Assembly (NCBI RefSeq): GCF_007830055.1
Contig: NZ_VLLE01000006.1
Span: forward strand, 434,001-498,000
DNA length: 64,000 nt
Origin: Lacibacter cauensis
GTDB taxonomy: Bacteria; Bacteroidota; Bacteroidia; Chitinophagales; Chitinophagaceae
Direction of reading: 5' to 3'
The position numbers were made by a program, and so were the translations under genes. Below are positions 35,162-43,458 of the stretch, in pieces (the stretch's first letter is position 1; every line of letters begins with the position of its first letter). Below the pieces are notes generated by a model. That model had not been told where the DNA came from. It worked only from the letters and a program-made list of their open reading frames with translations, and ran no database searches.

Positions 35162-36142
35162 TTAAAGTGCCAGCAAACTGCAGCCCCTGATATCGCTGTT
35201 ATCGATGCGGCCCATAACACGAAAGCTGCCATCGTCAAACACTTCACCTATATCGTCGGTTGCAATAAAACTGCATGAATATACATTCGCAAAGTCGATG
35301 ATGTTCAAGGCGCCTTTTCCTTTTGCTTTCAGCTGCAACGGATCATCTTCTTCCCGCACCAGCACCTTCATCCATGGCGGACAATAAAAAATACCATCGC
35401 CTTTTGAATAGGCCTGGCTCAACAATTCCGTCATACCATATTCCGAATGAATTGTGTCGAGCGAAAAACTCTGTTTGAGCAGCAGGTGTACTTCTTCTCT
35501 TGTCAATTCTTCTCTACGGCCCTTCATGCCACCTGTTTCCATAACGATTGTATGCTTTAGCGGCAGCTGGTATTGCTCAGCAAAATCGAGTAAGCCAAAG
35601 GTTACGCCAATCAACAATGTTTTTTGCTGTTGTGCTTCAAGCTCTGTCAGGCGTTTGGCTAACTCCTCTACATTGGTAAGAAAAAAGCCGTTCAACGGAT
35701 GTGCACTTTCATCCATCATCCGCTGTACCATGTACACCAGCGACGAATGCTTACGCTCCAGGTAAGAAGGCAGCAAACCCAGCACACAATAATCCTTTAC
35801 AGGACCGTATTGCAGTTCGAACCCCTTAAAAAAAGATTCTTCGTACAACTTCAAACTTTTAACGAGGTGCTTACTTTGAATAGTTTGCGTTGTACCACTA
35901 CTTTCAAACAGCTGTTCTTCTGTAAAAGCTGTGGTTTTAACCGTATGTGTTTTAAAAAAGCTAATGGGCAAAAAAGGAATCGATTCGATTGTTTGAACAT
36001 TCGCTGCCGGTCTGCCCAATGCATCAACAAATCCACTATAAGCAGCATTATTCCTGTACTGGAAAGAAAATAATTCTAACGCCGTCCCGTTAAAGACAGT
36101 GTTATTTACCTGAAAAAGATTGTTAACAAACAGAGGAATCAA
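35162..36142 (-). CDS. LuxE/PaaK-like acyl-protein synthetase family protein
   Basis: 326 residues of the LuxE (acyl-protein synthetase) type within the adenylate-forming superfamily. The phosphate-binding loop ESSGTTQ is at 80-86; GLLPSYLERKHSSLVYMVQRMM is the LuxE block; HSEYGMTELLSQAYS and DIGEVFDDGSFRVMGRIDNSDIRG are the later adenylate-forming motifs. LuxE activates fatty acids in bioluminescence, but no lux genes are seen here; non-luminous Bacteroidota also have such genes. Likely acyl activation or transfer of unknown substrate. It is divergent from a small lipoprotein gene. Confidence 0.85.
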   Translation of the reverse strand: MIPLFVNNLFQVNNTVFNGTALELFSFQYRNNAAYSGFVDALGRPAANVQTIESIPFLPISFFKTHTVKTTAFTEEQLFESSGTTQTIQSKHLVKSLKLYEESFFKGFELQYGPVKDYCVLGLLPSYLERKHSSLVYMVQRMMDESAHPLNGFFLTNVEELAKRLTELEAQQQKTLLIGVTFGLLDFAEQYQLPLKHTIVMETGGMKGRREELTREEVHLLLKQSFSLDTIHSEYGMTELLSQAYSKGDGIFYCPPWMKVLVREEDDPLQLKAKGKGALNIIDFANVYSCSFIATDDIGEVFDDGSFRVMGRIDNSDIRGCSLLAL

Positions 36143-36191
36143 CTTTTTGGTGGATTATTAATGCTTAAATTTGAATACAGAAGCTACACAC

Positions 36192-36665
36192 ATGACAGCA
36201 AAACTATTACTTCTTTTTGTAACAACTACCTTGCTTGCGGGCTGTGGAAAAGAGAAATACCAAACAAAGCCGCAGATCAAAATCAAATCGGTAAAAGTTG
36301 GTAATATTACTGATGGGTTAGGTAATACAGGCAAAGTAATTGAGTTCGACTTAACTGTTACCGATAAAGAAGGCGATGTACAGGATACCATTACAATCGA
36401 TAAAATTGATGCCGCTTCACCGGCATGCCCCGGTAATACGTTGTTGGGCGATAAATATAAAATACCCGATTTCCCCGGCTCGCCTAATCAGCAGGTAACC
36501 ATCAAAGTAAAATACGCCAACATTAATATTGAAGGATATGGCTTGTTAGGTGGTTCTGCCTGTCCTCCTGCCACCGATGTTTCAAGATTTCGTTTTGTTG
36601 TAACAGATAAGGCCGGCAACAGAAGCGACAGTGTTACAACCGAGCCGGTTGCGCTTGGCTTCTAG
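36192..36665 (+). CDS. Hypothetical lipoprotein
   Basis: 157 residues from MTAKLLLLFVTTTLLAGCGKE (an earlier in-frame ATG at 36171 adds seven residues before the signal). Lipobox LAGC. The mature part is a single Ig-like beta domain, judged from alternating strands (VIEFDLTVTDKEGDVQDTI, RFRFVVTDKAGNRSDSV). It is exported and probably periplasmic or surface attached. Twelve bp separate it from the UbiA-like gene. I do not recognise a named family. Confidence 0.85.
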   Translation: MTAKLLLLFVTTTLLAGCGKEKYQTKPQIKIKSVKVGNITDGLGNTGKVIEFDLTVTDKEGDVQDTITIDKIDAASPACPGNTLLGDKYKIPDFPGSPNQQVTIKVKYANINIEGYGLLGGSACPPATDVSRFRFVVTDKAGNRSDSVTTEPVALGF

Positions 36666-36677
36666 TATATTTGCTGA

Positions 36678-37508
36678 ATGAACAGGTTGTTTCGCTTTCT
36701 GTTATTTGAACACCTGGTTATTGCCATAAGCGCTGCTGCACTTTGCGCTCAAACCAAGTTGTTTTATTCCATTTTCGATTATCCGCTTACGCTGATAGCG
36801 TTTGTATTTTTTGCAACTCTGCTTAGCTACAACATGCATTTCAGCTTTGCTGCCAATAAAAGCAGTTCGTCCGAACAACTGCAATGGTTCAGAGACAATA
36901 GAACACACGCTCTTGTTTTTAATGTTCTGTCGCTTGCAGCTACGCTTTGGTTTTGGTGGAAAGTACGCCGCATTAACGTGCATATTGTTGCTGCAATTCT
37001 CTTCAACGCCGCTTATACAGCTCCACTGTTGCTGAAAAACCCGATCAAGCTTCCGTCTGTTCTTACATTCATTAAAAGTTATTTTATTGGCTTTGTGTGG
37101 GCGTATGCAACCGTGGTATTACCATTGGCTTTTTTTGATATAGAACCTAACATCAATGAAATTTTCCTGTTTATAAGCCGGCTTTTACTGGTTGCCCTTG
37201 CCACCATGATCTTTGATTACCGTGACCGTCTTCGTGATTTTGAAATGGGCGTACATACCCCTGCTAATATTATGAACGAGCAGCAGTTTGAAATTTTCTT
37301 TATCATAAACGTATTACTTTACTCATTTTCGGTGGTGTTTCTGGCCATACGTTTCAGTACCTACCTGCATTTGCTACAACTCATTCCGGGGCTGGTTGCT
37401 CTTTACCTGCTGCGTATTTCGAAACGGGAAGACAGCGATTACTTCTATTTGATATGGGTTGATGGCTTGCTTATTCTTTCACCCTTCCTCAGCCTGTTTT
37501 TGCTGTAA
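36678..37508 (+). CDS. UbiA-like polytopic membrane protein
   Basis: 276 residues with about eight hydrophobic segments. A polar loop FDYRDRLRDFEMGVHTPANIM (about 175-195) recalls the second Asp-rich motif of UbiA prenyltransferases (DxxxD with a following threonine/proline region). The first motif is less clear (around NAAYTAPLLLKNPIKLPS), so catalytic activity is not certain. Candidate role: prenyl transfer in quinone or lipid biosynthesis, or a degenerate relative. It follows the lipoprotein gene by 12 bp. A short stem without T-run (37512-37526) follows the stop. Confidence 0.65.
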   Translation: MNRLFRFLLFEHLVIAISAAALCAQTKLFYSIFDYPLTLIAFVFFATLLSYNMHFSFAANKSSSSEQLQWFRDNRTHALVFNVLSLAATLWFWWKVRRINVHIVAAILFNAAYTAPLLLKNPIKLPSVLTFIKSYFIGFVWAYATVVLPLAFFDIEPNINEIFLFISRLLLVALATMIFDYRDRLRDFEMGVHTPANIMNEQQFEIFFIINVLLYSFSVVFLAIRFSTYLHLLQLIPGLVALYLLRISKREDSDYFYLIWVDGLLILSPFLSLFLL

Positions 37509-37574
37509 TAAACCGGAAGCTCCGGTACCCGCTAAAAAATGGATGAGCGCATCTGTTTAAAAGAAGCGAAACCG

Positions 37575-37582
37575 TACATTTG
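37575..37582 (+). promoter_or_regulatory. Promoter -7 box for the M42 peptidase gene
   Basis: TACATTTG is a perfect Bacteroidota TAnnTTTG box 17 bp before the ATG at 37600. No good -33 TTTG is present (a weaker TGTTT lies about 20 bp upstream). This promoter may also drive the overlapping DPGSGS module downstream. Confidence 0.55.
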
Positions 37583-37599
37583 CTGAAAGCACTAAACCG

Positions 37600-38712
37600 A
37601 TGGCAAAAGCAAAAGCAGCTAAGAAAAAATCGATTCTTACAGAAAAGTCTCTGGAGTTTTTAAGAAATTACCACAACACACATTCTCCTGTTGGTTTCGA
37701 AATCAGCGGACAAAAAGTATGGCTCGAGTACCTGAAGCCTTATATTGATACGCATTTTGTTGATCCTTACGGAACGGCAGTTGGTGTTATTAATCCCGAA
37801 CATCCGTTTAAAGTAGTTATTGAAGGCCATGCCGATGAGATCAGCTGGTTTGTAAACTATATTTCACCTGAAGGATTAATTTACCTGAAACGCAATGGCG
37901 GTGTAGATCACCAGATTGCTCCTGCAAAACGTGTGTTTATCCATGGCAAAAAAGGAATTGTAAAAGCTGTTTTCGGCTGGCCTGCTATCCATACACGTTT
38001 AGGTAACCCCGACGTAAAAGAACCATCGCCACGTGTAGACAATCTGTGGCTCGATTGCGGCGCACGTTCGAAAAAAGAAGTGGAAGAATTAGGTGTTAAA
38101 GTGGGCTGTGTTGTTACCTACGAAGAAGGGTTTGATGAGCTTGCACACGACTATTATATTGCCCGTGCCTTCGATAACCGCATTGGTGGATTTATGATTG
38201 CAGAAGTGGCTCGTTTGCTGAAAGAAAATAAAAAGAAACTTCCGTTTGGCTTATACATCGTAAATGCGGTGCAGGAAGAAATTGGTTTACGTGGTGCCGA
38301 AATGATTGCACGCCGTATTAAACCCGATGTGGCAATTGTTACTGATGTTACACATGATACAACCACTCCCATGATCAGTAAAATTGTAGAAGGCGAAATT
38401 GCCTGTGGTAAAGGACCTTCTCTGGCTACTGCTCCGGCTGTACACAATAAACTGCTCGACTTTGTAACAGATGTTGCAGAGAAGAAGAAAATTCCTGTAC
38501 AATGGCGTTCGTTAAGCCGCAGTACAGGTACTGATACTGATTCGTTTGCTTATGCAAATGATGGATGTCCTTCAGTACTCATCAGCATTCCTTTGCGTTA
38601 CATGCATACAACTGTTGAAATGCTGCATAAGAGTGATATTGAAAATACGATTATGCTGATATATGAAAGCTTATTGGCGTTAACTCCTAAAACCAACCTG
38701 CGCTATTTATGA
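37600..38712 (+). CDS. M42 family metallopeptidase (glutamyl aminopeptidase/endoglucanase-like)
   Basis: 370-residue dinuclear zinc aminopeptidase. Metal/catalytic motifs: EGHADEISW (His and Asp) at about 85-93, bridging Asp in ARAFDNRIGG, catalytic EE in NAVQEEIGLRGAE, Asp in VTDVTHD, and late His in RYMHTTVEML. The Lys-rich N-terminus (MAKAKAAKKK) is an extension. Cytoplasmic peptide turnover. Its stop overlaps the start of the next small gene (ATGATG at 38709-38714), linking it translationally with the following module. Confidence 0.93.
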   Translation: MAKAKAAKKKSILTEKSLEFLRNYHNTHSPVGFEISGQKVWLEYLKPYIDTHFVDPYGTAVGVINPEHPFKVVIEGHADEISWFVNYISPEGLIYLKRNGGVDHQIAPAKRVFIHGKKGIVKAVFGWPAIHTRLGNPDVKEPSPRVDNLWLDCGARSKKEVEELGVKVGCVVTYEEGFDELAHDYYIARAFDNRIGGFMIAEVARLLKENKKKLPFGLYIVNAVQEEIGLRGAEMIARRIKPDVAIVTDVTHDTTTPMISKIVEGEIACGKGPSLATAPAVHNKLLDFVTDVAEKKKIPVQWRSLSRSTGTDTDSFAYANDGCPSVLISIPLRYMHTTVEMLHKSDIENTIMLIYESLLALTPKTNLRYL

Positions 38713-38882
38713 TGCAGTTGTTATATCTCGATCCAGGTAGTGGAAGTTACCTTGTGCAGGTAATTATTGCAGCAGTGTTGGGCGTAATCTTCTATTTTAA
38801 AAGTGGATGGAACTGGATAAAAAGTTTCTTTGTAAAAACACCACCTAAAAAAGAAGAGGAGGAGAATGAATCAGCTGATTAA
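38709..38882 (+). CDS. Small DPGSGS-motif membrane protein (57 aa)
   Basis: 57 codons starting MMQLLYLDPGSGSYLVQ. One membrane helix (about 14-31) and a charged tail (KTPPKKEEEENESAD) facing the cytoplasm. I recognise the N-terminal YLDPGSGS-x(3)-Q pattern as a widespread but uncharacterised small-protein family that often sits beside methyltransferase and sulfatase-like genes, as here. It overlaps the peptidase stop by 4 bp and the next gene by 17 bp. This strongly implies coupled translation and a shared function. Confidence 0.85.
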   Translation: MMQLLYLDPGSGSYLVQVIIAAVLGVIFYFKSGWNWIKSFFVKTPPKKEEEENESAD

Positions 38883-40239
38883 TCATCATCCTGCTTCGTT
38901 CCGGGACCCCGCCGGTTTTATTTATGAACAAAACGGAACCGTTTACCGTTTTGTTTCCACAGCATATGCCAGCCACTATTCATTATTGATGGATAGTGGC
39001 CTTGCAGCTGAATTACTAAAAAAGAATTTACTCCTTCCGTTTACCGAATCTACAGACAACCATACCGGCCGTGCAGATTGGTACAAAACATTGATACCAC
39101 AACAACTCCCTTTCTTTTCGTATGCATGGGAATGGAGTTTCAGCCAATTAAAAGATGCGGCTTTGGCAACGCTTGCCGTTTGCAAGCTTGCATTGCAAAA
39201 AGGAATGATCCTGAAAGATGCAACGCATACCAACATGCAATGGGTAGATGGCAAATGGAAGCTGATTGATACTCTTTCATTTGAAAAATATACTGCTGGT
39301 GAATCTTGGGTTGCTTACCGCCAGTTTTGCGAATGTTTCCTGAACCCTTTGCTGCTTGCTGCATACTCAGGGTTAGAGGTAAATAAATTATTGCTCAGCT
39401 ATCCCGATGGTGTACCTGCTTCAGTAACGTCGAAATTACTGCCATTTAAAACTAAATTCAATGCAGTTGTTTACCTGCATGTACATTTACAGGCAAAGCT
39501 CGCAGCGAAACCAGCAGGCGAGAAAAAAAATTCGGGAAAGCAACTGTCGCAGAAAAATATTGAACAGATCCTTGAAAGTTTACGCAGCTGTATTGAAAGT
39601 CTGCAGCTTCCGCAAAAAACAACAACCTGGAATAATTACTATAACGAAACAATCCTGAGCGAAACTTATCTTTCAGAAAAGAAAAATCTCGTAAGCTCCA
39701 TACTCGCCAATCAATCGTACAACAGCGTACTTGATCTTGGTGCAAATGAAGGAGAGTTTTCTTTACTCTGCAGAGAAGATGCGCAAGTGATTGCTACAGA
39801 TTTCGACAGTGCTTGTATAGACTCATTGTATAAACGGCTAAAAAAAGAAAAGCGGAAAAATATTCAACCGCTTGTGCTCGACTTAACCTATCCTTCTCCG
39901 GCAATGGGTTGGGTGAACAACGAACGCAAAGCATTTTTTGAGCGTACAAAAGCAGATGTATGTTTGGCGTTGGCGCTCATTCATCACCTGGCGATTGCAA
40001 AGAATATTTCGCTTCAGCAACTGGCTTCCTTTTTTGCATCCATTTGCAACACGTTGATTATTGAATTTGTGCCGAAAGAAGATCTGAAAGTGCAAAGCAT
40101 GTTGCACTGGCGGAAAGATATTTTTGAAGAATATACACTTGAGCAGTTTGAAAAATCGTTTGCTGATTTTTTTATATTAGAACAGAAAACAGTAGTTAAC
40201 GGTTCGCAACGAAGTATGTTACTATATCGAAAAAAGTAA
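38866..40239 (+). CDS. Methyltransferase with kinase-like N-terminal region (NoeA-like)
   Basis: 457 residues. N-terminal block HHPASFRDPAGFIYEQNGTVYRFV and DAALATLAVCKLAL, then a catalytic-loop-like LKDATHTNMQW (D118, N123) followed by WKLIDTLSFE (D135), reminiscent of aminoglycoside-kinase-type D-x(4)-N and DxD features. The C-terminal half is a class I SAM-methyltransferase (SVLDLGANEGEFSLL at about 287-301, VIATDFD acidic loop). The family resembles rhizobial NoeA-like proteins; I know of no defined substrate. It lies between the DPGSGS protein (17 bp overlap) and the sulfatase-like gene (7 bp). Confidence 0.8.
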   Translation: MNQLINHHPASFRDPAGFIYEQNGTVYRFVSTAYASHYSLLMDSGLAAELLKKNLLLPFTESTDNHTGRADWYKTLIPQQLPFFSYAWEWSFSQLKDAALATLAVCKLALQKGMILKDATHTNMQWVDGKWKLIDTLSFEKYTAGESWVAYRQFCECFLNPLLLAAYSGLEVNKLLLSYPDGVPASVTSKLLPFKTKFNAVVYLHVHLQAKLAAKPAGEKKNSGKQLSQKNIEQILESLRSCIESLQLPQKTTTWNNYYNETILSETYLSEKKNLVSSILANQSYNSVLDLGANEGEFSLLCREDAQVIATDFDSACIDSLYKRLKKEKRKNIQPLVLDLTYPSPAMGWVNNERKAFFERTKADVCLALALIHHLAIAKNISLQQLASFFASICNTLIIEFVPKEDLKVQSMLHWRKDIFEEYTLEQFEKSFADFFILEQKTVVNGSQRSMLLYRKK

Positions 40240-40246
40240 GTCTTTT

Positions 40247-41851
40247 ATGCAAAGCATCGTTTATCGAAGCAAAGTATTTCTCGGAAAATATCCATTGTTT
40301 CTCTTTTTGCTGCCTGTATTTTTTATTTACAGCGGCTATAATGAGTTGTTTGGTTTTCTATCTGCAGGTTTTATCTTTTACAATTTCGCCATAGTTATCG
40401 TTTCTACCTTCGTTGTGTACGCTGCTGTCTATTTTTCAATGAAGGAAAAGAAATCAGCTGCAATCTTTACTTTTTTTCTACTCTTATTCAATTTAACTTT
40501 TGGATTTATATTTGACAGTTTTAAGAAAATCACGTTATCGCCCATTTTTGGGAAATATGTTTTTATACTTCCCTTTAGCCTCGGATTGTTTTTAATTTTG
40601 TTTATTGTACTTAAAAAAAGGAAGATTGGAACAGATGCTTACACCTTCCTTAATCTACTTTTCATTGTTCTCATTCTTAGCGAAATACCTAATAGTATAA
40701 AACGATATCAATTAGATAAAAGTGTCCATAATTTAATAGACTTCAGATTTAATGCATACAACGAATACCATCCCGTTGTAAAGCAGGAAGACTCATTAAA
40801 ACCAGATATTTACTTTTTGATATTTGATGCGATGGCATCGTCTAAAAGTATATTAACCACAACAGGTAAAAGCATTTCTGATCTAGATAGTTTTTTAACG
40901 AGCAGAGGCTTTTATCTAGCAACCAATGCAAAAGCTAACTATAACTGGACAATCCATTCTGTTTCCTCAACATTGAATATGGATTATTTACCTCCGTGGA
41001 TTGCACCTGTTATGAACGATCTAAAGGTGTATTTCTGGGGTTCTTCTTCATTTAAAGACAACTCGCTTTTTAGAATATTGCAGAAAGAAAACTATGTCGT
41101 AAACAGTTATCAACCCATTTCTTTCAACAACGAACAATGGCCTGGTGATTCATACTTTACCAATCTTAAAAAATATCATTTCTCGTTTAAAACTTTGCCG
41201 GGCCGTATTTACAAAGATATTTTCTGGAATTATACACGTATTAACATCGATCTTATTCATAAGCATCAGTTAGATCTTATTCATCAAAGAAGTGTAGTTA
41301 AAAAAACATATTTCGATACAACCATATCCTTAGTTAAGCAAAGTTGTAGTCAAACAGGCAAGCCCAAGTTTGTTTATGGTCACTTTATGTTGCCGCACGA
41401 ACCCTATGTTTTTGACAGTACAGGTAATCTAAAAGCGCCCGAAAAAACGATTGTAAAAAATTCTCAAGAAGACCTTACTGGTTATTATGAACAGCTGCGG
41501 TTTGCAACCACCACTATTCGTGAGTTGGTAACATTTATACAGGCGAATAATAAAAAAAACACCATCATTATTGTAGCAGGTGATCATGGATTTAAAACAA
41601 AAGAGGCACAAGAGAATGGATATGCTTTTAATAACTATTCAGCCTTCTATTTCCCGGATAGACAATACCAATCACTATACGATTCTGTTTCACCTGTTAA
41701 TACATTCAGACTTGTATTAAATAAATATTATCATGCAAACCTTCGTTTATTTAAAGATAGCAGCACACTTGTTGGTACAGAGAACACCGAAGCAATTAAG
41801 AAATCAGAAAAGATACCCCCAACGCATACCCCTTCAACCCCAAACCAATAA
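40247..41851 (+). CDS. Membrane-anchored sulfatase/phosphoethanolamine-transferase-like protein
   Basis: 534 residues. Five N-terminal membrane helices (about 15-150), then an extracytoplasmic alkaline-phosphatase-superfamily domain: KPDIYFLIFDAMASSKS (metal Asp and likely nucleophile region), YGHFMLPHEPYVFD, and TIIIVAGDHGFKT (metal DHG). Domain order is that of LtaS/EptA-type enzymes that modify surface glycans or lipids. It is more AT-rich than its neighbours. The 3' end overlaps the convergent aroQ gene by 56 bp; the last 17 residues (KKSEKIPPTHTPSTPNQ) lie in that overlap and look unstructured. Confidence 0.82.
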   Translation: MQSIVYRSKVFLGKYPLFLFLLPVFFIYSGYNELFGFLSAGFIFYNFAIVIVSTFVVYAAVYFSMKEKKSAAIFTFFLLLFNLTFGFIFDSFKKITLSPIFGKYVFILPFSLGLFLILFIVLKKRKIGTDAYTFLNLLFIVLILSEIPNSIKRYQLDKSVHNLIDFRFNAYNEYHPVVKQEDSLKPDIYFLIFDAMASSKSILTTTGKSISDLDSFLTSRGFYLATNAKANYNWTIHSVSSTLNMDYLPPWIAPVMNDLKVYFWGSSSFKDNSLFRILQKENYVVNSYQPISFNNEQWPGDSYFTNLKKYHFSFKTLPGRIYKDIFWNYTRINIDLIHKHQLDLIHQRSVVKKTYFDTTISLVKQSCSQTGKPKFVYGHFMLPHEPYVFDSTGNLKAPEKTIVKNSQEDLTGYYEQLRFATTTIRELVTFIQANNKKNTIIIVAGDHGFKTKEAQENGYAFNNYSAFYFPDRQYQSLYDSVSPVNTFRLVLNKYYHANLRLFKDSSTLVGTENTEAIKKSEKIPPTHTPSTPNQ

Positions 41852-42215
41852 TGCTGCCGGCAGCTTTTGCACTTACATGAGAAAGCTTACGGAATTCTTC
41901 ACGGGCATGCACATTAGAAATATGCACTTCCACAACTGGTGTTGTAATGGCAGCAATGGCATCGCCAATGGCAACTGAAGTATGCGTATAACCACCAGGA
42001 TTCATAATAATCCCATTATAAGAAAAGCCAACTCGCTGCAGCTCATTGATCAGCTCTCCTTCAATATTACTTTGAAAATAATGAAATTCTACATCAGGGA
42101 ATTTTGCTTTCAGTTCCTCGAAATATTCTTCGAATGATTGATTCCCGTACACACCTGGTTCACGCTTGCCAAGTAAGTTTAAATTAGGTCCGTTTATGAT
42201 GGCGATCTTCTTCAT
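41796..42215 (-). CDS. aroQ: Type II 3-dehydroquinate dehydratase
   Basis: 139 residues, normal family length. Active-site motifs: NGPNLNLLGKREPGVYG (catalytic Tyr at 23), IIMNPGGYTHTSVAI, and VEVHISNVHAREEFR (His and Arg). It catalyses dehydration of 3-dehydroquinate in the shikimate pathway. The C-terminal GLKGYAL is usual, so the reading frame is real despite the 56 bp antisense overlap with the sulfatase-like gene. It lies downstream of carA behind a terminator. Confidence 0.96.
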   Translation of the reverse strand: MKKIAIINGPNLNLLGKREPGVYGNQSFEEYFEELKAKFPDVEFHYFQSNIEGELINELQRVGFSYNGIIMNPGGYTHTSVAIGDAIAAITTPVVEVHISNVHAREEFRKLSHVSAKAAGSIIGLGLKGYALGVSFLIS

Positions 42216-42235
42216 GGCATAAATATAAAAAAGAA

Positions 42236-42260
42236 AAGCCCCGATATTAAACCGGGGCTT
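42236..42260 (-). terminator. Terminator downstream of carA
   Basis: An 8 bp GC-rich stem (42236-42243 with 42253-42260, AAGCCCCG type) and a 9 nt loop, followed on the minus strand by a T-rich run into 42222. It stands between the carA stop and the aroQ start. Confidence 0.85.
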
Positions 42261-42264
42261 CGTA

Positions 42265-43386
42265 TTAATTTAAACTCGCTTTGATCATGTTGATGAAATC
42301 ATCGAAGAGGTAACGGCTGTCGTGCGGGCCAGGTGTACTTTCCGGGTGATATTGCACCGAAAATGCTGGACGATCTTTCAAACGGATTCCTTCAATCGAT
42401 TCGTCATTCAGATTCACATGTGTAATTTCAACATTTGCAGCCTTACGCACAGCTTCCGGATCAACACCAAAGCCGTGGTTCTGTGTAGTGATCTCACACA
42501 AACCTGTTACGAGGTTTTTCACCGGGTGGTTTAATCCACGATGACCGTGATGCATTTTAAACGTAGTAATATCGTTTGCTAACGCCAGCAACTGATGACC
42601 AAGGCAGATACCGAAAGTTGGTTTCTTTTCGTTGATGATCGCCTTTACCGTTTCAATGGCATAATCCATACTTGCAGGATCACCAGGACCATTTGAAATA
42701 AAATAACCGGCAGGGTTAAACGCCTTCAGCTCTTCAATTTTTGTTTTAGCGGGAAACACTTTCAGGTAAGCACCACGATCGACCATGCACTGCAAGATGT
42801 TGAGCTTTGTACCAAAGTCCATTACTGCAATACGCACAGGTGAATTTTCATCACCCATATTGTAAGCTTCAGTTGTACTAACAGTACTTGCCAGCTCCAA
42901 ACCTTCCATTGAAGGTACTTTCGCTAATTCTTCTTTAAGTTTTGCTTCATCCAGTATTTCAGAAGAGATGATACAGTTCATTGCTCCTTTTGTACGAACG
43001 TGTGTTACAAGCGCCCTGGTATCCACATCTTCAATGGAAACAATGTTTTGCTCTTCAAGATATTGCTGTAACGATTTATCAGCAGTATAGCGTGAAAAAC
43101 GATCTTCCAGATTACGACCAATCAAACCTTTAATCTTTACACTGTTACTTTCAACATCTTTTTCATAAGTACCATAGTTACCCGTATGCACGTTGTTCAT
43201 AATAACAATCTGGCCGGTATAACTAGGATCGGTAAATACTTCCTGGTAACCGGTCATTCCTGTATTAAAACAGATTTCACCCGTCGTGGTACCAATTTTA
43301 CCGAATGCTTTACCATAAAATACATTGCCATCTTCCAACATCAGAATGGCTGTTTGCGTTCCTGTAGGTTTATGTGGTTGTGTCAT
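42265..43386 (-). CDS. carA: Carbamoyl-phosphate synthase small (glutaminase) subunit
   Basis: 373 residues from MTQPHKPTGTQTAIL; an upstream in-frame ATG at 43419 lies inside the rplQ terminator and is rejected. N-terminal CPSase small domain (FNTGMTGYQEVFTDPSYTGQ) and a class I glutamine amidotransferase with nucleophile Cys in FGICLGHQLLALA and the His/Glu pair in VQYHPEST. It delivers ammonia to CarB for pyrimidine and arginine synthesis. carB is not in the window. It has its own -7 box. Confidence 0.97.
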   Translation of the reverse strand: MTQPHKPTGTQTAILMLEDGNVFYGKAFGKIGTTTGEICFNTGMTGYQEVFTDPSYTGQIVIMNNVHTGNYGTYEKDVESNSVKIKGLIGRNLEDRFSRYTADKSLQQYLEEQNIVSIEDVDTRALVTHVRTKGAMNCIISSEILDEAKLKEELAKVPSMEGLELASTVSTTEAYNMGDENSPVRIAVMDFGTKLNILQCMVDRGAYLKVFPAKTKIEELKAFNPAGYFISNGPGDPASMDYAIETVKAIINEKKPTFGICLGHQLLALANDITTFKMHHGHRGLNHPVKNLVTGLCEITTQNHGFGVDPEAVRKAANVEITHVNLNDESIEGIRLKDRPAFSVQYHPESTPGPHDSRYLFDDFINMIKASLN

Positions 43387-43395
43387 AATTAAGTA

Positions 43396-43403
43396 CAAAA
43401 ATA
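43396..43403 (-). promoter_or_regulatory. carA promoter -7 box
   Basis: TATTTTTG on the minus strand (perfect TAnnTTTG), 9 bp before the carA ATG, so the transcript would have almost no leader. The box directly follows the rplQ terminator stem. Confidence 0.6.
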
Positions 43404-43405
43404 AA

Positions 43406-43432
43406 AGAGGCAGAACCAAATGGCCTGCCTCT
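43406..43432 (-). terminator. Terminator downstream of rplQ
   Basis: An 8 bp stem AGAGGCAG / CTGCCTCT (43406-43413, 43425-43432) and an 11 nt loop, followed on the minus strand by TTTTATTTTTG. It ends the ribosomal-protein cluster before carA. Confidence 0.85.
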
Positions 43433-43458
43433 CTATCAGAAAATTTTCAACATTTAAT

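Noticed and set aside
41796-41851. Frameshift at the end of the sulfatase-like gene
   Set aside because: The frame stays open without a break into the tail and aroQ is intact; an overlap is the simpler reading.
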